Positions 36,601 through 45,293 are shown, numbered from the stretch's first letter. The stretch: DNA of 64,000 bases from UBA7672 sp036733305 (GCA_036733305.1 DAINAT010000001.1:73989-137988), one strand, 5' to 3'. A program made the numbers and translations. Notes: generated from the letters alone by a model not told the origin.

Positions 36601-36883
36601 CCGTGATCTGCGAGAAGCCGTGCCGCGAGATCGAACGAGTCTCGGTCAGGCCCGGCAATCCCGCCAGCGCCGTCTCGAGCGGGAAGGTCACCTGCCGCTC
36701 GACCTCTTCGGGCCCCAGCGCAGGCGCAACAGTGTTGATCTGCACCTGACGGTTGGTGATGTCCGGCACGGCGTCGATGCGCAGATGCAGGAGTTCGTTC
36801 ACACCGAATGCAGCGAACACCAGAGTGATCAGCGCAACCAGCCAGCGGCCGCGCACAGATAGATCGATGATGTGTTTCAACAT
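33677..36883 (-). CDS. czcA: heavy-metal efflux RND pump, CzcA type
   Basis: 1068 residues, full length for the HME-RND family, with 12 expected membrane helices and two large periplasmic loops. The fourth-helix signature reads LDFGLIVDGAIVVIEN, the DFGxxxDGAxxxxEN form known from divalent-cation (Co, Zn, Cd) pumps rather than the AxGxxxDAA form of CusA copper pumps. N-terminus MLKHIIDLSVRGRWLV and the VPDITNRQVQINT motif are typical. It exchanges protons for periplasmic or cytoplasmic metal ions. Start lies two bases beyond the stop of the adaptor gene. The operon contains no outer-membrane partner. Confidence 0.92.
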   Translation of the reverse strand: MLKHIIDLSVRGRWLVALITLVFAAFGVNELLHLRIDAVPDITNRQVQINTVAPALGPEEVERQVTFPLETALAGLPGLTETRSISRHGFSQITAVFTDATDIYFARNIVNERLQSAKQELPAGLSPTTGPVVTGLGEVYIWTVEFSPEMTKQGAVYVTPEGERLSDDLQKATYLRTVQDWIIAPQLRSVKGVAGVDVLGGYVKEYAVHPDPTKLAAYGVGLVQLVEALEHANRIAGAGYVSRAGEAYVVRADARLRSLEELAQTPVLNEGGLVVRVSDLATVEAGRAPRLGSASANGREVVVGTALMLQGENSREVAHRVGDRLKEIQASLPKDVVVRPALDRTKLVEATIGTVEHNLLLGALLVTVVLFLTLGNVRAAIIAAAIIPLSFLFAASAMNRFGISANLMSLGALDFGLIVDGAIVVIENTLRRMGLRREALARDLTAGERLGVAAAAAREMAPPAAFGQAIILLVYAPLLAFEGVEGKMFSPLAATVMFALGGAFILSFTLVPAMAALFLKASKAHHETRVEKAARSVFEPLLRWSVKRPVTIITGAIIASIAGLLSFFTLGREFLPTLDEGDLLVQALRVPSTSLEQSQAMQFRVEDTLKAMPEVDLVFTRTGTAEVASDPMPPNISDTFVMLKPRDAWPDPRLPKAELVSRMEAELGKLLGNSYEFTQPIQMRFNELIAGIRSDVAVKIYGDDFETMGATAAKVAEVLRSIPGAADVRVEQVTGQPTITAVVDRTAAAAQGVHASDAADALAIGLGGREAGIVLEGDRRFDVVVRLDDTVRNDPAVMQQLPVMRETVEAGGRTVPLSAVARFETAEGPSQISREGGKRRIVVQANVRGRDLGSFVAEAQAKVNAQVQPPVGGWMDWGGQFENLERASARLGIILPVVLLLIGVLLYMALGSALEAALVFAVVPLALVGAVLALLLRGMPFSISAAVGFIAVSGVATLNGLVLMQAVRQNLDAGLSPRDAAIEGALSRLRAVLTTALVAVLGFIPMAIATGAGAEVQKPIATVVIGGLVTATLLTLVVLPTLAARFQARRRQAIITVDAAPAGTPSGN

Positions 36884-36885
36884 GA

Positions 36886-38040
36886 TCAGTGCTCGTGCTC
36901 GACATTGCCCTTGGCGAGTTCCGCCTTGAGCAGGAATGCGCCTGTACCCGCGATCTGTTCGTCGCCCTTGAGGCCGCTGACGATTTCAGTGCGGCCGTTC
37001 GCTGTGCGCCCCGGCACGACGTGGCGAGCGCGGAAACCCTCGGGCTCGACCACGAAAATGGAGGGCGCTCCGTCCACCGTCTGCACCGCGTCGCTTGGCA
37101 CGGTCAGCTGATCGCCGGTTCCGCCCACAAGGCGCGCGGAGATCACCGTGCCCGGCGGAGGCGTCGGTCCCAGCGGCTTCGCGCGCACGCTGGCGCTCAT
37201 GCCGGACTGGCCCGGCGCAACGCCGGTCACCACGCCCTCGATCGATTGCCCGCCCGTCCACCGCGCTTCCAGCTTCGTGCCAACCGTCACGAGCCCCAGG
37301 CTTTCCGGCGGCGCATCGAACACCAGTTCCGCCTGCGATGTATCAGACACTCGCGCGATCACCGGCCCATCGACCAGCGCCGACCCTGGCGCCACGGCCA
37401 CCTCCGTCACCACACCCTTGATCGGGCTGCGAATGGTGGCAATGCCATCGGCCGTCGGCGAACCCAGAGCAACAAACTTGCCTTCCGCCTCACGCAACTG
37501 GGCGCGCGCCATCTCGGTAGCGGTCTGCAGGTTCTCCCAGTCCTGTCGGGGCAGAACGTCGCCTTCGAACAGACGCTGGCCGCGTTCGTAAGCCGTATCC
37601 GCATTGGCCTTCGCTACGCGGGCTGCGTCGAGCGCCGCGCGTACAGCTGCCGCCTCTGGGCTGCGCATCGTCGCGATCGGCGAGCCTTTGGCTACAGCGG
37701 TTCCCGGCGAAACGGCCATCGTGACGATTACGCCATTCATCGGCGCGCCGATAATGCTGCTGGCGTTGGTCGCTACCGCCACGCGGCCGGGAAGCAGCAG
37801 GTCAGACCCGCCGCCACGCTCGACCCGCGCAAGGTTGACGCCCGCGGCCTGCGCGTCGGCGGGCTTCAGCGGAATGAAGCCGGCGGCTTCCTCCGCGTGC
37901 TCATCCTCATGCTCGTCCTCAGCCTGCTCTGCGGGCTCGGCAGCAGGCGGCGCAAGACTGCGCGCCACGAAGAATCCGGCGCCGGCTGCGAGCACGGCAA
38001 TCGCTGCGCCCGCAAGCGCAAGGTTGCGATAACTGGTCAT
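36886..38040 (-). CDS. czcB: RND efflux periplasmic adaptor, CzcB type
   Basis: 384 residues: an N-terminal membrane anchor (LALAGAAIAVLAAGAGFFVARSL), a His/Glu-rich segment (EDEHEDEHAEEA) that can bind metal, then the membrane-fusion core with barrel-sandwich strands (IIGAPMNGVIVTMAVSPGTAVAKG), a helical hairpin around residues 125-190, a beta-barrel and a C-terminal domain ending NVEHEH. It links the inner-membrane pump to an outer-membrane channel. Directly upstream of and nearly touching the pump gene. Metal-binding ends fit a zinc/cobalt/cadmium system, in line with the pump signature. Confidence 0.9.
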   Translation of the reverse strand: MTSYRNLALAGAAIAVLAAGAGFFVARSLAPPAAEPAEQAEDEHEDEHAEEAAGFIPLKPADAQAAGVNLARVERGGGSDLLLPGRVAVATNASSIIGAPMNGVIVTMAVSPGTAVAKGSPIATMRSPEAAAVRAALDAARVAKANADTAYERGQRLFEGDVLPRQDWENLQTATEMARAQLREAEGKFVALGSPTADGIATIRSPIKGVVTEVAVAPGSALVDGPVIARVSDTSQAELVFDAPPESLGLVTVGTKLEARWTGGQSIEGVVTGVAPGQSGMSASVRAKPLGPTPPPGTVISARLVGGTGDQLTVPSDAVQTVDGAPSIFVVEPEGFRARHVVPGRTANGRTEIVSGLKGDEQIAGTGAFLLKAELAKGNVEHEH

Positions 38041-38146
38041 TGTCGGTTGTCTCGAACGATATGTGGAAGCATGCCCCGCACCGGTCCGGTGCAGGTACGA
38101 TCGGCTCGATCATGCGCGCAAACGGACGCAAGCGTCCGTCACGCGA

Positions 38147-38491
38147 TCAGCCGCGCGGGGGTCGTTCGAGAGTGTTGGGGGGAAGGGGCAACAGCCGCGC
38201 ATCGTTAAGCGGCGCTGCCCGGTCGACCGCAAACGCCGCAAGCGAAACAGCCTTGAATGGCGAGGCTGCTTCACTGCCAACATGCACACAATGGCACGCC
38301 GCACAGACGCAGTTTTCATCGCCTGCGCTCTGGTCCGTCGCCGATATGGCGGCGTGGTCGTCGGCCGACACGGACATTTCCACGTTGCAGATACAGACAG
38401 CTTGAGCCATCGGAGCCACTGCAAAAACAGCAACGAGAAGCGCGAAAAGCGCTCCCAGCCGTCTCAGCTTTGCTCCGACCTGGTGCAACAT
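38147..38491 (-). CDS. small exported Cys/His-rich protein
   Basis: 114 residues from ATG 38491 (AGG nine bases upstream; the frame opens at TTG 38512). A signal peptide, LGALFALLVAVFAVAPMAQA, is followed by VCICN and, after a polar stretch, NCVCAACHCVHVG: six cysteines and two histidines in total in the mature region. It lies 106 bases ahead of the adaptor gene on the same strand. Small cysteine/histidine proteins of this sort accompany metal pumps and may act as periplasmic metal sensors or chaperones. The family is not recognised, so the role is inferred from composition and position only. Confidence 0.7.
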   Translation of the reverse strand: MLHQVGAKLRRLGALFALLVAVFAVAPMAQAVCICNVEMSVSADDHAAISATDQSAGDENCVCAACHCVHVGSEAASPFKAVSLAAFAVDRAAPLNDARLLPLPPNTLERPPRG

Positions 38492-38661
38492 GGCGGCAAG
38501 CCTACACCACAAAAGGTTTCAGATCGCCAAAATTCTCCAGCAAGGCGCGGCGGACAGATTAACGCAGCCGGCGCTCTCGTTGAAAAACACCTGCGAAGCC
38601 TTGCTTTCGAAAGCGAGCGATGACTAACTTTCGTTAACGGTGGGGCGAAGGGGTGTCGCGA

Positions 38662-39846
38662 ATGACGGATGCGCCTGTGGGGGAGTGGCCGGCGAAGGGA
38701 TGGATTGGGCCGCGTCCAACGCGGGTTCAGTTTTCCGCCGTGATGTTCCTCGGCGTGACCGCCATCATGATCGCGGGCCTGCAACCCTTGTTGCTCGGCA
38801 CGCTGGCGACTGAGGGCAGGCTGACAGCCAATCAACTTGGTCAGGCCGCAACGGCGGAACTTCTCGCCATGGGCCTCGCCGCCTTCGTTTCCGGCGCTGT
38901 TCTCAAGCCCGCCCGGCTGAAGGCAATCGGCATCGCCGCTTCGCTGACCCTTGCGGCGATAGACTTCGCAACGCCCCTGGTGGCTGGCGATACAATCACA
39001 TTGATGCGCGGGCTCGCTGGTCTGCCAAGCGGCGTGCTGATGTGGATCACCATCGCGCTGATCGCCCGCACGCCAACGCCGGAGCGCTGGTCGGGCGTCT
39101 ATCTCACCGTGCAGACGCTTGCCCAGTTCGTGATGGCGACCGTTCTCTCCGCCACCATCGTTCCGAGCTTCGGATCAGACGGCGGATGGGTGGCGCTCGG
39201 CGTCCTGTGCATCGTCACCGCCATCGTCGCTCTCGCTGTTCCCGCTGACTACGCGCCGCTGCCCAGGACCGAAAGCAACAGTTCGCTGCCCGGCATCCGC
39301 GGCTGGATCGCGCTGATCGCCGCCTTCCTCTATTCCGCTTTCACCATAGGCGTCTGGGTCTACGCCGAGCCGTTATCCAGGCAATCGGGCCACGATCCAG
39401 GCGTCACGGGCGCGGCCGTCTCCATCTCGCTCGCCTGCCAGGTGGCCGGCGGCACTGCGGCGACTTTGCTGGCAGGGCGGATCAACTGGCTCTGGACGAC
39501 ACTCATCGCGGCGGTGATCAATGTCGGCCTGTTGATCGGCCTCTATAATCTTCCCGATCCACAGACCTTCCTCATCCTGTCCGGCGCATTCGGTTTCCTC
39601 TGGATCTTCATCCTGCCCTTCCTGGTGCCGATGGTGATCGAAGCAGACCCGACCCGCCGCGCCGCCGTGCTCATCGGCGGGGCGCAGGTGCTAGGCGGCA
39701 GCTTCGGCCCGTTCTTCGCCTCGCTTCTCGTCACCGAGGCAGACTCGCGCGGCGCCATCACGTTCGGCGGCGCATGCCTCGTTATCGCTGTCGTCCTCGC
39801 CTTCGGCCTGCACCAGTTCAAGGCGCGGAAGGGCGCCACGTCATGA
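38662..39846 (+). CDS. MFS transporter
   Basis: 394 residues from ATG 38662, with AAGGGG eight bases upstream (a GTG at 38653 has no proper spacing). About twelve hydrophobic helices; the loop after helix 2 is short and the central loop carries TESNSSLPGIRG. The general MFS pattern is clear but the cargo is not: the sequence is of the sugar/aromatic-exporter-like group. The stop overlaps the start of a TetR regulator (ATGA), and the oxidase and PLP-enzyme genes follow with identical overlaps. Divergent from the metal operon, with about 170 bases between. Confidence 0.82.
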   Translation: MTDAPVGEWPAKGWIGPRPTRVQFSAVMFLGVTAIMIAGLQPLLLGTLATEGRLTANQLGQAATAELLAMGLAAFVSGAVLKPARLKAIGIAASLTLAAIDFATPLVAGDTITLMRGLAGLPSGVLMWITIALIARTPTPERWSGVYLTVQTLAQFVMATVLSATIVPSFGSDGGWVALGVLCIVTAIVALAVPADYAPLPRTESNSSLPGIRGWIALIAAFLYSAFTIGVWVYAEPLSRQSGHDPGVTGAAVSISLACQVAGGTAATLLAGRINWLWTTLIAAVINVGLLIGLYNLPDPQTFLILSGAFGFLWIFILPFLVPMVIEADPTRRAAVLIGGAQVLGGSFGPFFASLLVTEADSRGAITFGGACLVIAVVLAFGLHQFKARKGATS

Positions 39847-40487
39847 CGACGACCAGACGAACCCGCACAAAGTCGAAGCCAGCACCGCGCGCTGCACCGA
39901 CGCAGGAACGGGCGATGCAAACGCGCGAACGCCTGCTCGACATTGCCGGCGAGCTTCTCGGAGAAGTCGGAATCGAACGCATCTCCACCAACATGATCGC
40001 CGCACGTGCCGGCGTATCTCCCGCTGCTCTCTATCGTTACTTCGCAGACAAGTACGCCGTCCTCGAAGCGCTTGGCCGCCGCTTCATGGATCGCCAGAAC
40101 GTTGTTCTCTTCGCATGGCTGGAGCAGCACAAGGTCGGAGGCCTCGCTGAAATGGGTGCCCACGTCGAAGAGCTGCTGCGCGCCACCGCAAATGTCACCG
40201 CCAACGAGCCCGGCGGCGTCTGGATCGAACGCGCGCTCCGCGCTGTTCCCCAACTCGCCCACATACGTGTCGCGTCCCACCGTGAGGTGACGGATGCAAT
40301 GCTCGAAGTCTACGCGCCGCTGCTTCCGCATGTGAACCGCAAGGTGCTGTGGCGCCGCCTGCGCATGACGGTCGAATACGGCTACGCCATCGACGAAATG
40401 CTGAACGAGGAAGACCGCATCCCGCGTGACGAGATATTCCGCGAAGCCGCCCTCCTGTTCGCCAACGCCCGCCTCGGAGAGAAATGA
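39843..40487 (+). CDS. TetR family transcriptional regulator
   Basis: 214 residues from ATG 39843, inside the MFS stop (ATGA overlap). Basic N-terminus (TTTRRTRTKSKPAPRAA), then the TetR helix-turn-helix TRERLLDIAGELLGEVGIERISTN-MIAARAGVSPAALYRYFADKYAVLEAL, and a helical ligand domain. Its position inside the operon, coupled on both sides, suggests it controls the operon itself. Ligand unknown; a compound moved by the MFS protein or made by the two enzymes is likely. Confidence 0.88.
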   Translation: MTTTRRTRTKSKPAPRAAPTQERAMQTRERLLDIAGELLGEVGIERISTNMIAARAGVSPAALYRYFADKYAVLEALGRRFMDRQNVVLFAWLEQHKVGGLAEMGAHVEELLRATANVTANEPGGVWIERALRAVPQLAHIRVASHREVTDAMLEVYAPLLPHVNRKVLWRRLRMTVEYGYAIDEMLNEEDRIPRDEIFREAALLFANARLGEK

Positions 40488-41761
40488 TGTCGACCTGGTC
40501 GAACTGGTCCGGAAGCGTCGCGGCGTCTCCTGCACAGATCGCGCGGCCCAAGACGGAGGCGGAACTCGCAAGGCTCGTGCGTGAAGCCAAAAAGGTCCGC
40601 GTCGTCGGTGCCGGTCACTCCTTCATGCCGCTCTGCGAAACCGACGGCATGCTGATCTCCATGTCCGACATGGAGGGCGAGATCACTATTAGCGACGACA
40701 AGCTGCACGCCTCCGCGCCCGCCGGCACGTCGCTGGCCAAGCTCACCGATATTCTCTGGAAACAGGGCGCTTCGCTCATCAATCAGGGCGACGTGAACCC
40801 GCAGGCGCTGGCCGGCGCCATCGCCACCGGCACACACGGCACGGGCGCAACGCTCGGCTCGCTGTCCACCGCGGCTCGCGGCTTCGAACTGATGACCCAC
40901 GATGGCTCCATCGTGAAATGCAGCCCGACCGAAAATCCCGACCTGTTCCAGGCCTCACGCCTCTCACTCGGCCTGACCGGTGTCGCGACACGCATCGCGT
41001 TCGACATTCTGCCTGCCTACCACCTCGAAGAACGTCTCGAAGTCTACCCACTGGACGAGGTCGCCGCCCGCTGGGACGAGCTCGCAGTACAGAACCGGCA
41101 TGTCGAGTTCTTCGTCTTCCCCTATGCCGATCTCGCCATGCTGAAAATTCTGCATCCCAAGCCGTCCGAAGGCGAGATGCGCGAACAGCGCGACATGGAC
41201 GACATCGCCTTCCGTCGTGTGTGCGACATCTGCAAGACCTTTCCCTTCATGACGCCCTATCTGCAGAAGCGCCTTCTGCCGGAGAAGATGAAACGGCGCA
41301 GGGTAGGGCCCGCCTATCGCATCTTCCCGTCAGACCGCACGGTGAAGTTCGAGGAGATGGAATACGAACTGCCGCGCGCCAATGGCTGGTCCGCGCTGCG
41401 CGAAGTCATCGCGTGGATCAGGAAGAAAGGTCTGCCGGTCGCTTTCCCCTTCGAGTTCCGCCTCGTCGCGGCGGACGACATCTGGCTCAGTCCGTTCAAT
41501 GGCCGCACGGGCGCATCGATCTCCATGCACCAGTATCACCGCATGAAATGGCATGCGATCTTCGCCGAAGCCGAGAAGATTTTCCGCGCCCATGATGGCC
41601 GCCCGCACTGGGCCAAGCGCCACACGCTCACCACCGCAGATCTCCACCAGCTCTACCCGCAAGCCGCGCAATTCTGTGCTGTGCGCGACGAGATCGACCC
41701 CCAGGCGAAGTTCGCCAACGCGCACCTCGCCAAACTCTTCGACATCAAGGCAGCCTCATGA
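40484..41761 (+). CDS. FAD-linked oxidase, aldonolactone-oxidase type
   Basis: 425 residues. VAO-fold FAD domain with VVGAGHSFMPLCETDG (His45 is at the site where relatives attach FAD covalently), INQGDVNPQALAGAIATGTHGTG, and a C-terminal ALO domain (VAFPFEFRLVAADDIWLSPF, AQFCAVRDEIDPQAKFANAHLAKLF). Such enzymes oxidise sugar lactones or alditols with FAD and O2 or a cytochrome. ATGA overlaps join it to the TetR gene before and the PLP enzyme after, so all four are translated from one message. The exact polyol or lactone is not known. Confidence 0.88.
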   Translation: MMSTWSNWSGSVAASPAQIARPKTEAELARLVREAKKVRVVGAGHSFMPLCETDGMLISMSDMEGEITISDDKLHASAPAGTSLAKLTDILWKQGASLINQGDVNPQALAGAIATGTHGTGATLGSLSTAARGFELMTHDGSIVKCSPTENPDLFQASRLSLGLTGVATRIAFDILPAYHLEERLEVYPLDEVAARWDELAVQNRHVEFFVFPYADLAMLKILHPKPSEGEMREQRDMDDIAFRRVCDICKTFPFMTPYLQKRLLPEKMKRRRVGPAYRIFPSDRTVKFEEMEYELPRANGWSALREVIAWIRKKGLPVAFPFEFRLVAADDIWLSPFNGRTGASISMHQYHRMKWHAIFAEAEKIFRAHDGRPHWAKRHTLTTADLHQLYPQAAQFCAVRDEIDPQAKFANAHLAKLFDIKAAS

Positions 41762-42897
41762 ACGACCGCGAGCTTCACGCGCACCTCATCGGCCAGCAGG
41801 GCGGACGCAAATCGTTCAACACGCCCGTTCTGGTGATCGACCTCGATCTGCTCGAACGCAACATCGCCGCCATGGCCGCTTTCGCCGCCGAACACGGCAT
41901 CGCCCTCCGCCCCCACGCCAAGACCCACAAGAGCGCCGACATTGCCCAACGCCAGATCGCCGCCGGCGCCGTCGGCGTTTGCTGCGCCAAGCTGGGTGAG
42001 GCGGAGGCCATGGCCGATGGCGGCGTAAACGCGATCCTGATCACATCCCCCGTCGTCTCCGCCCCTGCGATCGCACGCCTGATGCAGCTCAACGCCCGCA
42101 TCGCCGACCTGCGCGTCACCACAGACAATCCCGACAACGTCACAGCTCTGGCCGCCGCCGCCCAGGCCGCTGGCAAGCCGCTGCAACTCGTCGTCGACAT
42201 CGACCCCGGCATCCGCCGCACCGGCGTCCGCGACGCCGCATCCGCCGTCGCGCTCGCCCAGCAGATCGTAGCCGCGCCCGCGCTGAAATTCCTCGGCGTC
42301 CAGTTCTACTGCGGCAGGGAACAGCACATCGAAAGCTATGCCGACCGGCGCTCCGCCATCGAGGAACGCACCGACTACCTCCGCACAGTCATCGCTGCGC
42401 TGACCGAGGCCGGTCTCCCGCCAGCCCTCATCACCGGCGGCGGCACCGGCACGCACCGCATCGACGCAGACCTCGGCGTCTTCAACGAGCTGCAGGTCGG
42501 CTCCTACGTCTTCATGGATCGCCAGTACAACGAATGCGACCTCGCCAGCGGCGCGCCCATCCCATACGCCACCTCCCTCCAGATCGACGCCCGCGTAGTC
42601 AGCGCCAACACCCCCGGCCTCGCCACCCTCGATGCCGGCTTCAAGGCCATGGCGACGGACGGCGGCCCACCGTCCATCCTGTCTGGCGCACCGGTCGGTT
42701 CCCCGTTCCACTTCATGGGCGACGAGCACGGCCTGATCGCCCCGGGGGAGGAGGCGAAGCTGGCCATCGGCGACATCGTCACGCTCGCCGCGCCGCACTG
42801 CGACCCGACCGTGAACCTCTACGATTTCTATCACGTCGTCCGTGGCGACACGCTTGTGGATATCTGGCCCGTCCAGGGCCGCGGCCGCTCGCGCTAG
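41758..42897 (+). CDS. D-threonine aldolase / D-serine dehydratase-like PLP enzyme
   Basis: 379 residues of the DSD1 group, alanine-racemase-like fold. The PLP lysine is in LRPHAKTHKSADIA; VDIDPGIRRTGV and ALITGGGTGTHRID bind the cofactor phosphate; the C-terminal PHCDPTVNLYD supplies the His and Cys that hold a divalent metal in this family. It cleaves or dehydrates D-3-hydroxy amino acids (D-threonine to glycine plus acetaldehyde, or D-serine to pyruvate). Last gene of the MFS-TetR-oxidase operon, ATGA overlap. The joint role with a lactone oxidase is not obvious. Confidence 0.88.
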   Translation: MNDRELHAHLIGQQGGRKSFNTPVLVIDLDLLERNIAAMAAFAAEHGIALRPHAKTHKSADIAQRQIAAGAVGVCCAKLGEAEAMADGGVNAILITSPVVSAPAIARLMQLNARIADLRVTTDNPDNVTALAAAAQAAGKPLQLVVDIDPGIRRTGVRDAASAVALAQQIVAAPALKFLGVQFYCGREQHIESYADRRSAIEERTDYLRTVIAALTEAGLPPALITGGGTGTHRIDADLGVFNELQVGSYVFMDRQYNECDLASGAPIPYATSLQIDARVVSANTPGLATLDAGFKAMATDGGPPSILSGAPVGSPFHFMGDEHGLIAPGEEAKLAIGDIVTLAAPHCDPTVNLYDFYHVVRGDTLVDIWPVQGRGRSR

Positions 42898-42970
42898 ATT
42901 CGATCGCTGCAGTCCGAGCCCGAACGCAGCCGCAACGATCTCGCGCTTCCGTGATCCAGCTTCACGGCCT

Positions 42971-43050
42971 GTAACTCGCGTGTAACGTCCAGTAACTCGC
43001 TGTTTTGACTTGTTTCGGGCAAACGCCCCGGCGTTACGCAGGCCTGTTAC
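42971..43050 (+). promoter_or_regulatory. phased GTAAC repeats upstream of the TonB receptor
   Basis: GTAAC occurs at 42971, 42982 and 42992, that is 11 and 10 bases apart, and its complement GTTAC at 43033 and 43046. Direct repeats with a one-turn period are the usual target of OmpR/PhoB-type regulators (Pho box repeats are 11 bp apart). A TTGACT at 43005-43010 may be a -35 box. The gene start is GTG 43149 with GGGGAG seven bases upstream. Binding protein is inferred only. Confidence 0.45.
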
Positions 43051-43148
43051 CGTAATTCACTCCGACCGGCTCTCCGATCCCCCTAGACCCTCTCCCAACG
43101 GCGCGCACGGGGGCGCGCTTCTGCACATAACCCTCGGGGAGAAATACC

Positions 43149-45293
43149 GTGAATCTGAAGCTGACCTATCGCGGCCTGTTGGCCACTGGCGCGAGCGCCC
43201 TCGCGCTCTGCATCGTCGCGCCGTTCGCCGCCGCCCAGACCGGCCCGACCACCGCCACCCCGACCGACACCGATGTGGTCACCATCGTCGGCCAGACCAT
43301 CGAGGAAACCCTCCCGCAGGAACTTGAGAAATACGGCTCCGCCCTCGAGGTCGTAAGCTCCGAGGACATCCGCAACCAGGTCTTCATCGACGCCCAGCAG
43401 GCGATGCAGATGAAGGTCCCCGGCCTGTACGTGAACCCGGCCGCTGGCCCGTTCGGCTACATGGACATCTCGCTCCAGGGCTCACGCACCCAGGACATGA
43501 TGCTGACCGTCGATGGCGTCCGCATCAACAACCGCCTCTATTCGACCACGATGAGCGACACGCTCCCCGGCGCCATGATCGAGCGCATCGAAGTCCTCAA
43601 AGGCGGCCAGAGCCTCTTCTACGGAACCCAGGCGGCGTCTGGTGTCGTCAACTTCGTCACCCGCGGCTACACCGATGACTTCAATGGCGCAGTCACGGTC
43701 GGCGGCGACACCAATGACGGCTTCCACCTCGATGGCTATGTCCGCGGTCAGGCTGGCCCGGGCAACTACGTTGCCTACGCCTCGCGCGATGTCGGCGATG
43801 GTCACGAGATCTACTCGCAGTTCGCGCCGAGCCAGACCGACCACAACCGCAGCTACAACGTGAACACCTACGGCGCGAAATACCGCCTCGAGCTCACCGA
43901 CAATCTTGCCATCGACGCCCGCTATCACCACGCTGACGCGCGCAACGACAACCAGAGCGTCCGCCGTCTCGCTTACTCGAAGAACGTGCGCGACGAGGAT
44001 GTGGCCAGCATCGGCGTTGACTACACGATGAACGACTGGGCCCAGATCCTCGTGAAGGGCTATTGGCACGACTGGGATTCGCACGTCACTTCGATCCTGA
44101 ACAACCTGCAGGGCGGTACTGGGCCGATCATCGGCCAGACGCTGAACGGCAACAACGTCTACTGGGGCTTCGAGGACAAGGGCATCAACGCGCTCGCCAA
44201 GCTCACGCCGGGCGGTCCGTTCGAGTACCTGCTCGGCTACGACTACCAGACCTATTCGGGCAAGGACGACTACCTCCTCATCGCCGAGCGCGAAGAGGAA
44301 GTGAACGCCTTCTATGGTCAGATCCGATCGACGGAAGATCTGATCAAGAATGCCAGCTTCGCCGCCGGCATCCGCCACAGCGAAGGTCAGGGCTCCAGCA
44401 TCACCGTCTGGAACGCTTCGGGCCGCTACAACTTTACGCCGGCTCTCTACGCCGAGGCCAACGTCGGCACGAGCTTCCTGCTCCCCACCGCCGAACAGCT
44501 TTACGCAATCGAAGACTACGAGATCGGCAATCCGAACGTCGAAGCGGAAGAAAGCGAAGCCTTCAACATCGGCCTCGGTGGCCAGTTCGACTACGGCCCG
44601 TCCATCAGCTGGAACGCGACCTACTTCCACCGCGACATCGACAACCTGATCGGCTTCGAGAATTGCTCGCTGCCGACCACATCGACCGGCGCCGCCAACC
44701 CTGGCTACATCGCCGCCAACGATTGCGCCGTCCTGTTCCCGACCTTCCCGGTCGGTCCGGACCCGTTCCCATCCACGCCCTACAACGACGCATTCGACGG
44801 CAACGGCTTCTTCAACAACATCGCCGGCACGGTCAAAGTGCGCGGCTTCGAACTCGCCGGCGTGGCCGATTTCGGCAACGGCTTCAGCCTCTCGGCCAGC
44901 TACACCGACTCGACCACCAAGGACCCGAGCGGCGTTCAGCGCCCGCGCGTTCCCAAGAGCTACGCCAAGTTCGGCGGCGCTTATGATGCTGGCAATTGGG
45001 GCGTAAACGCCTCGGTGCTGATGGTCGGCGAGGTCAACACGACCTCGCTCGCCGGCGGCATCGGCGTGGTCAACTACGGCGACTACGTCGTCGCCGACCT
45101 CGCAGCGCACATCTTCCTCGACGCTGAACAGAAGCACAAGATTACCGCGCGCGTGCAGAACCTGTTCGACGAAAAGTACTACACGGCTTACGGCCGCTCG
45201 GCTCCTGTTGCCGCCGACTCGACCGCGGCCTTCGCCTTCGGCACGCGCGCTGTGCCGCAAACACTTCACGTCACCTACAGCTACGGCTTCTAG
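43149..45293 (+). CDS. TonB-dependent receptor, iron/siderophore-like
   Basis: 714 residues, the length typical of siderophore receptors. GTG start with a good GGGGAG site; signal peptide ending PFAAAQ; TonB-box-like TDVVTIVGQTIEE; plug with SSEDIRNQVFIDAQQAMQ, DISLQGSRTQDMMLTVDGVRIN and RIEVLKGGQSLFYGTQAASGVVNF; then the barrel, ending HVTYSYGF with terminal Phe. The following PepSY membrane protein is the partner commonly found with ferric-siderophore or heme receptors, so iron chelate uptake is the best inference. The upstream region has phased GTAAC repeats. Confidence 0.9.
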   Translation: MNLKLTYRGLLATGASALALCIVAPFAAAQTGPTTATPTDTDVVTIVGQTIEETLPQELEKYGSALEVVSSEDIRNQVFIDAQQAMQMKVPGLYVNPAAGPFGYMDISLQGSRTQDMMLTVDGVRINNRLYSTTMSDTLPGAMIERIEVLKGGQSLFYGTQAASGVVNFVTRGYTDDFNGAVTVGGDTNDGFHLDGYVRGQAGPGNYVAYASRDVGDGHEIYSQFAPSQTDHNRSYNVNTYGAKYRLELTDNLAIDARYHHADARNDNQSVRRLAYSKNVRDEDVASIGVDYTMNDWAQILVKGYWHDWDSHVTSILNNLQGGTGPIIGQTLNGNNVYWGFEDKGINALAKLTPGGPFEYLLGYDYQTYSGKDDYLLIAEREEEVNAFYGQIRSTEDLIKNASFAAGIRHSEGQGSSITVWNASGRYNFTPALYAEANVGTSFLLPTAEQLYAIEDYEIGNPNVEAEESEAFNIGLGGQFDYGPSISWNATYFHRDIDNLIGFENCSLPTTSTGAANPGYIAANDCAVLFPTFPVGPDPFPSTPYNDAFDGNGFFNNIAGTVKVRGFELAGVADFGNGFSLSASYTDSTTKDPSGVQRPRVPKSYAKFGGAYDAGNWGVNASVLMVGEVNTTSLAGGIGVVNYGDYVVADLAAHIFLDAEQKHKITARVQNLFDEKYYTAYGRSAPVAADSTAAFAFGTRAVPQTLHVTYSYGF

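Noticed and set aside
41653..42834. A 393-codon minus-strand frame
   Set aside because: Shadow of the PLP enzyme, whose catalytic motifs are on the plus strand.
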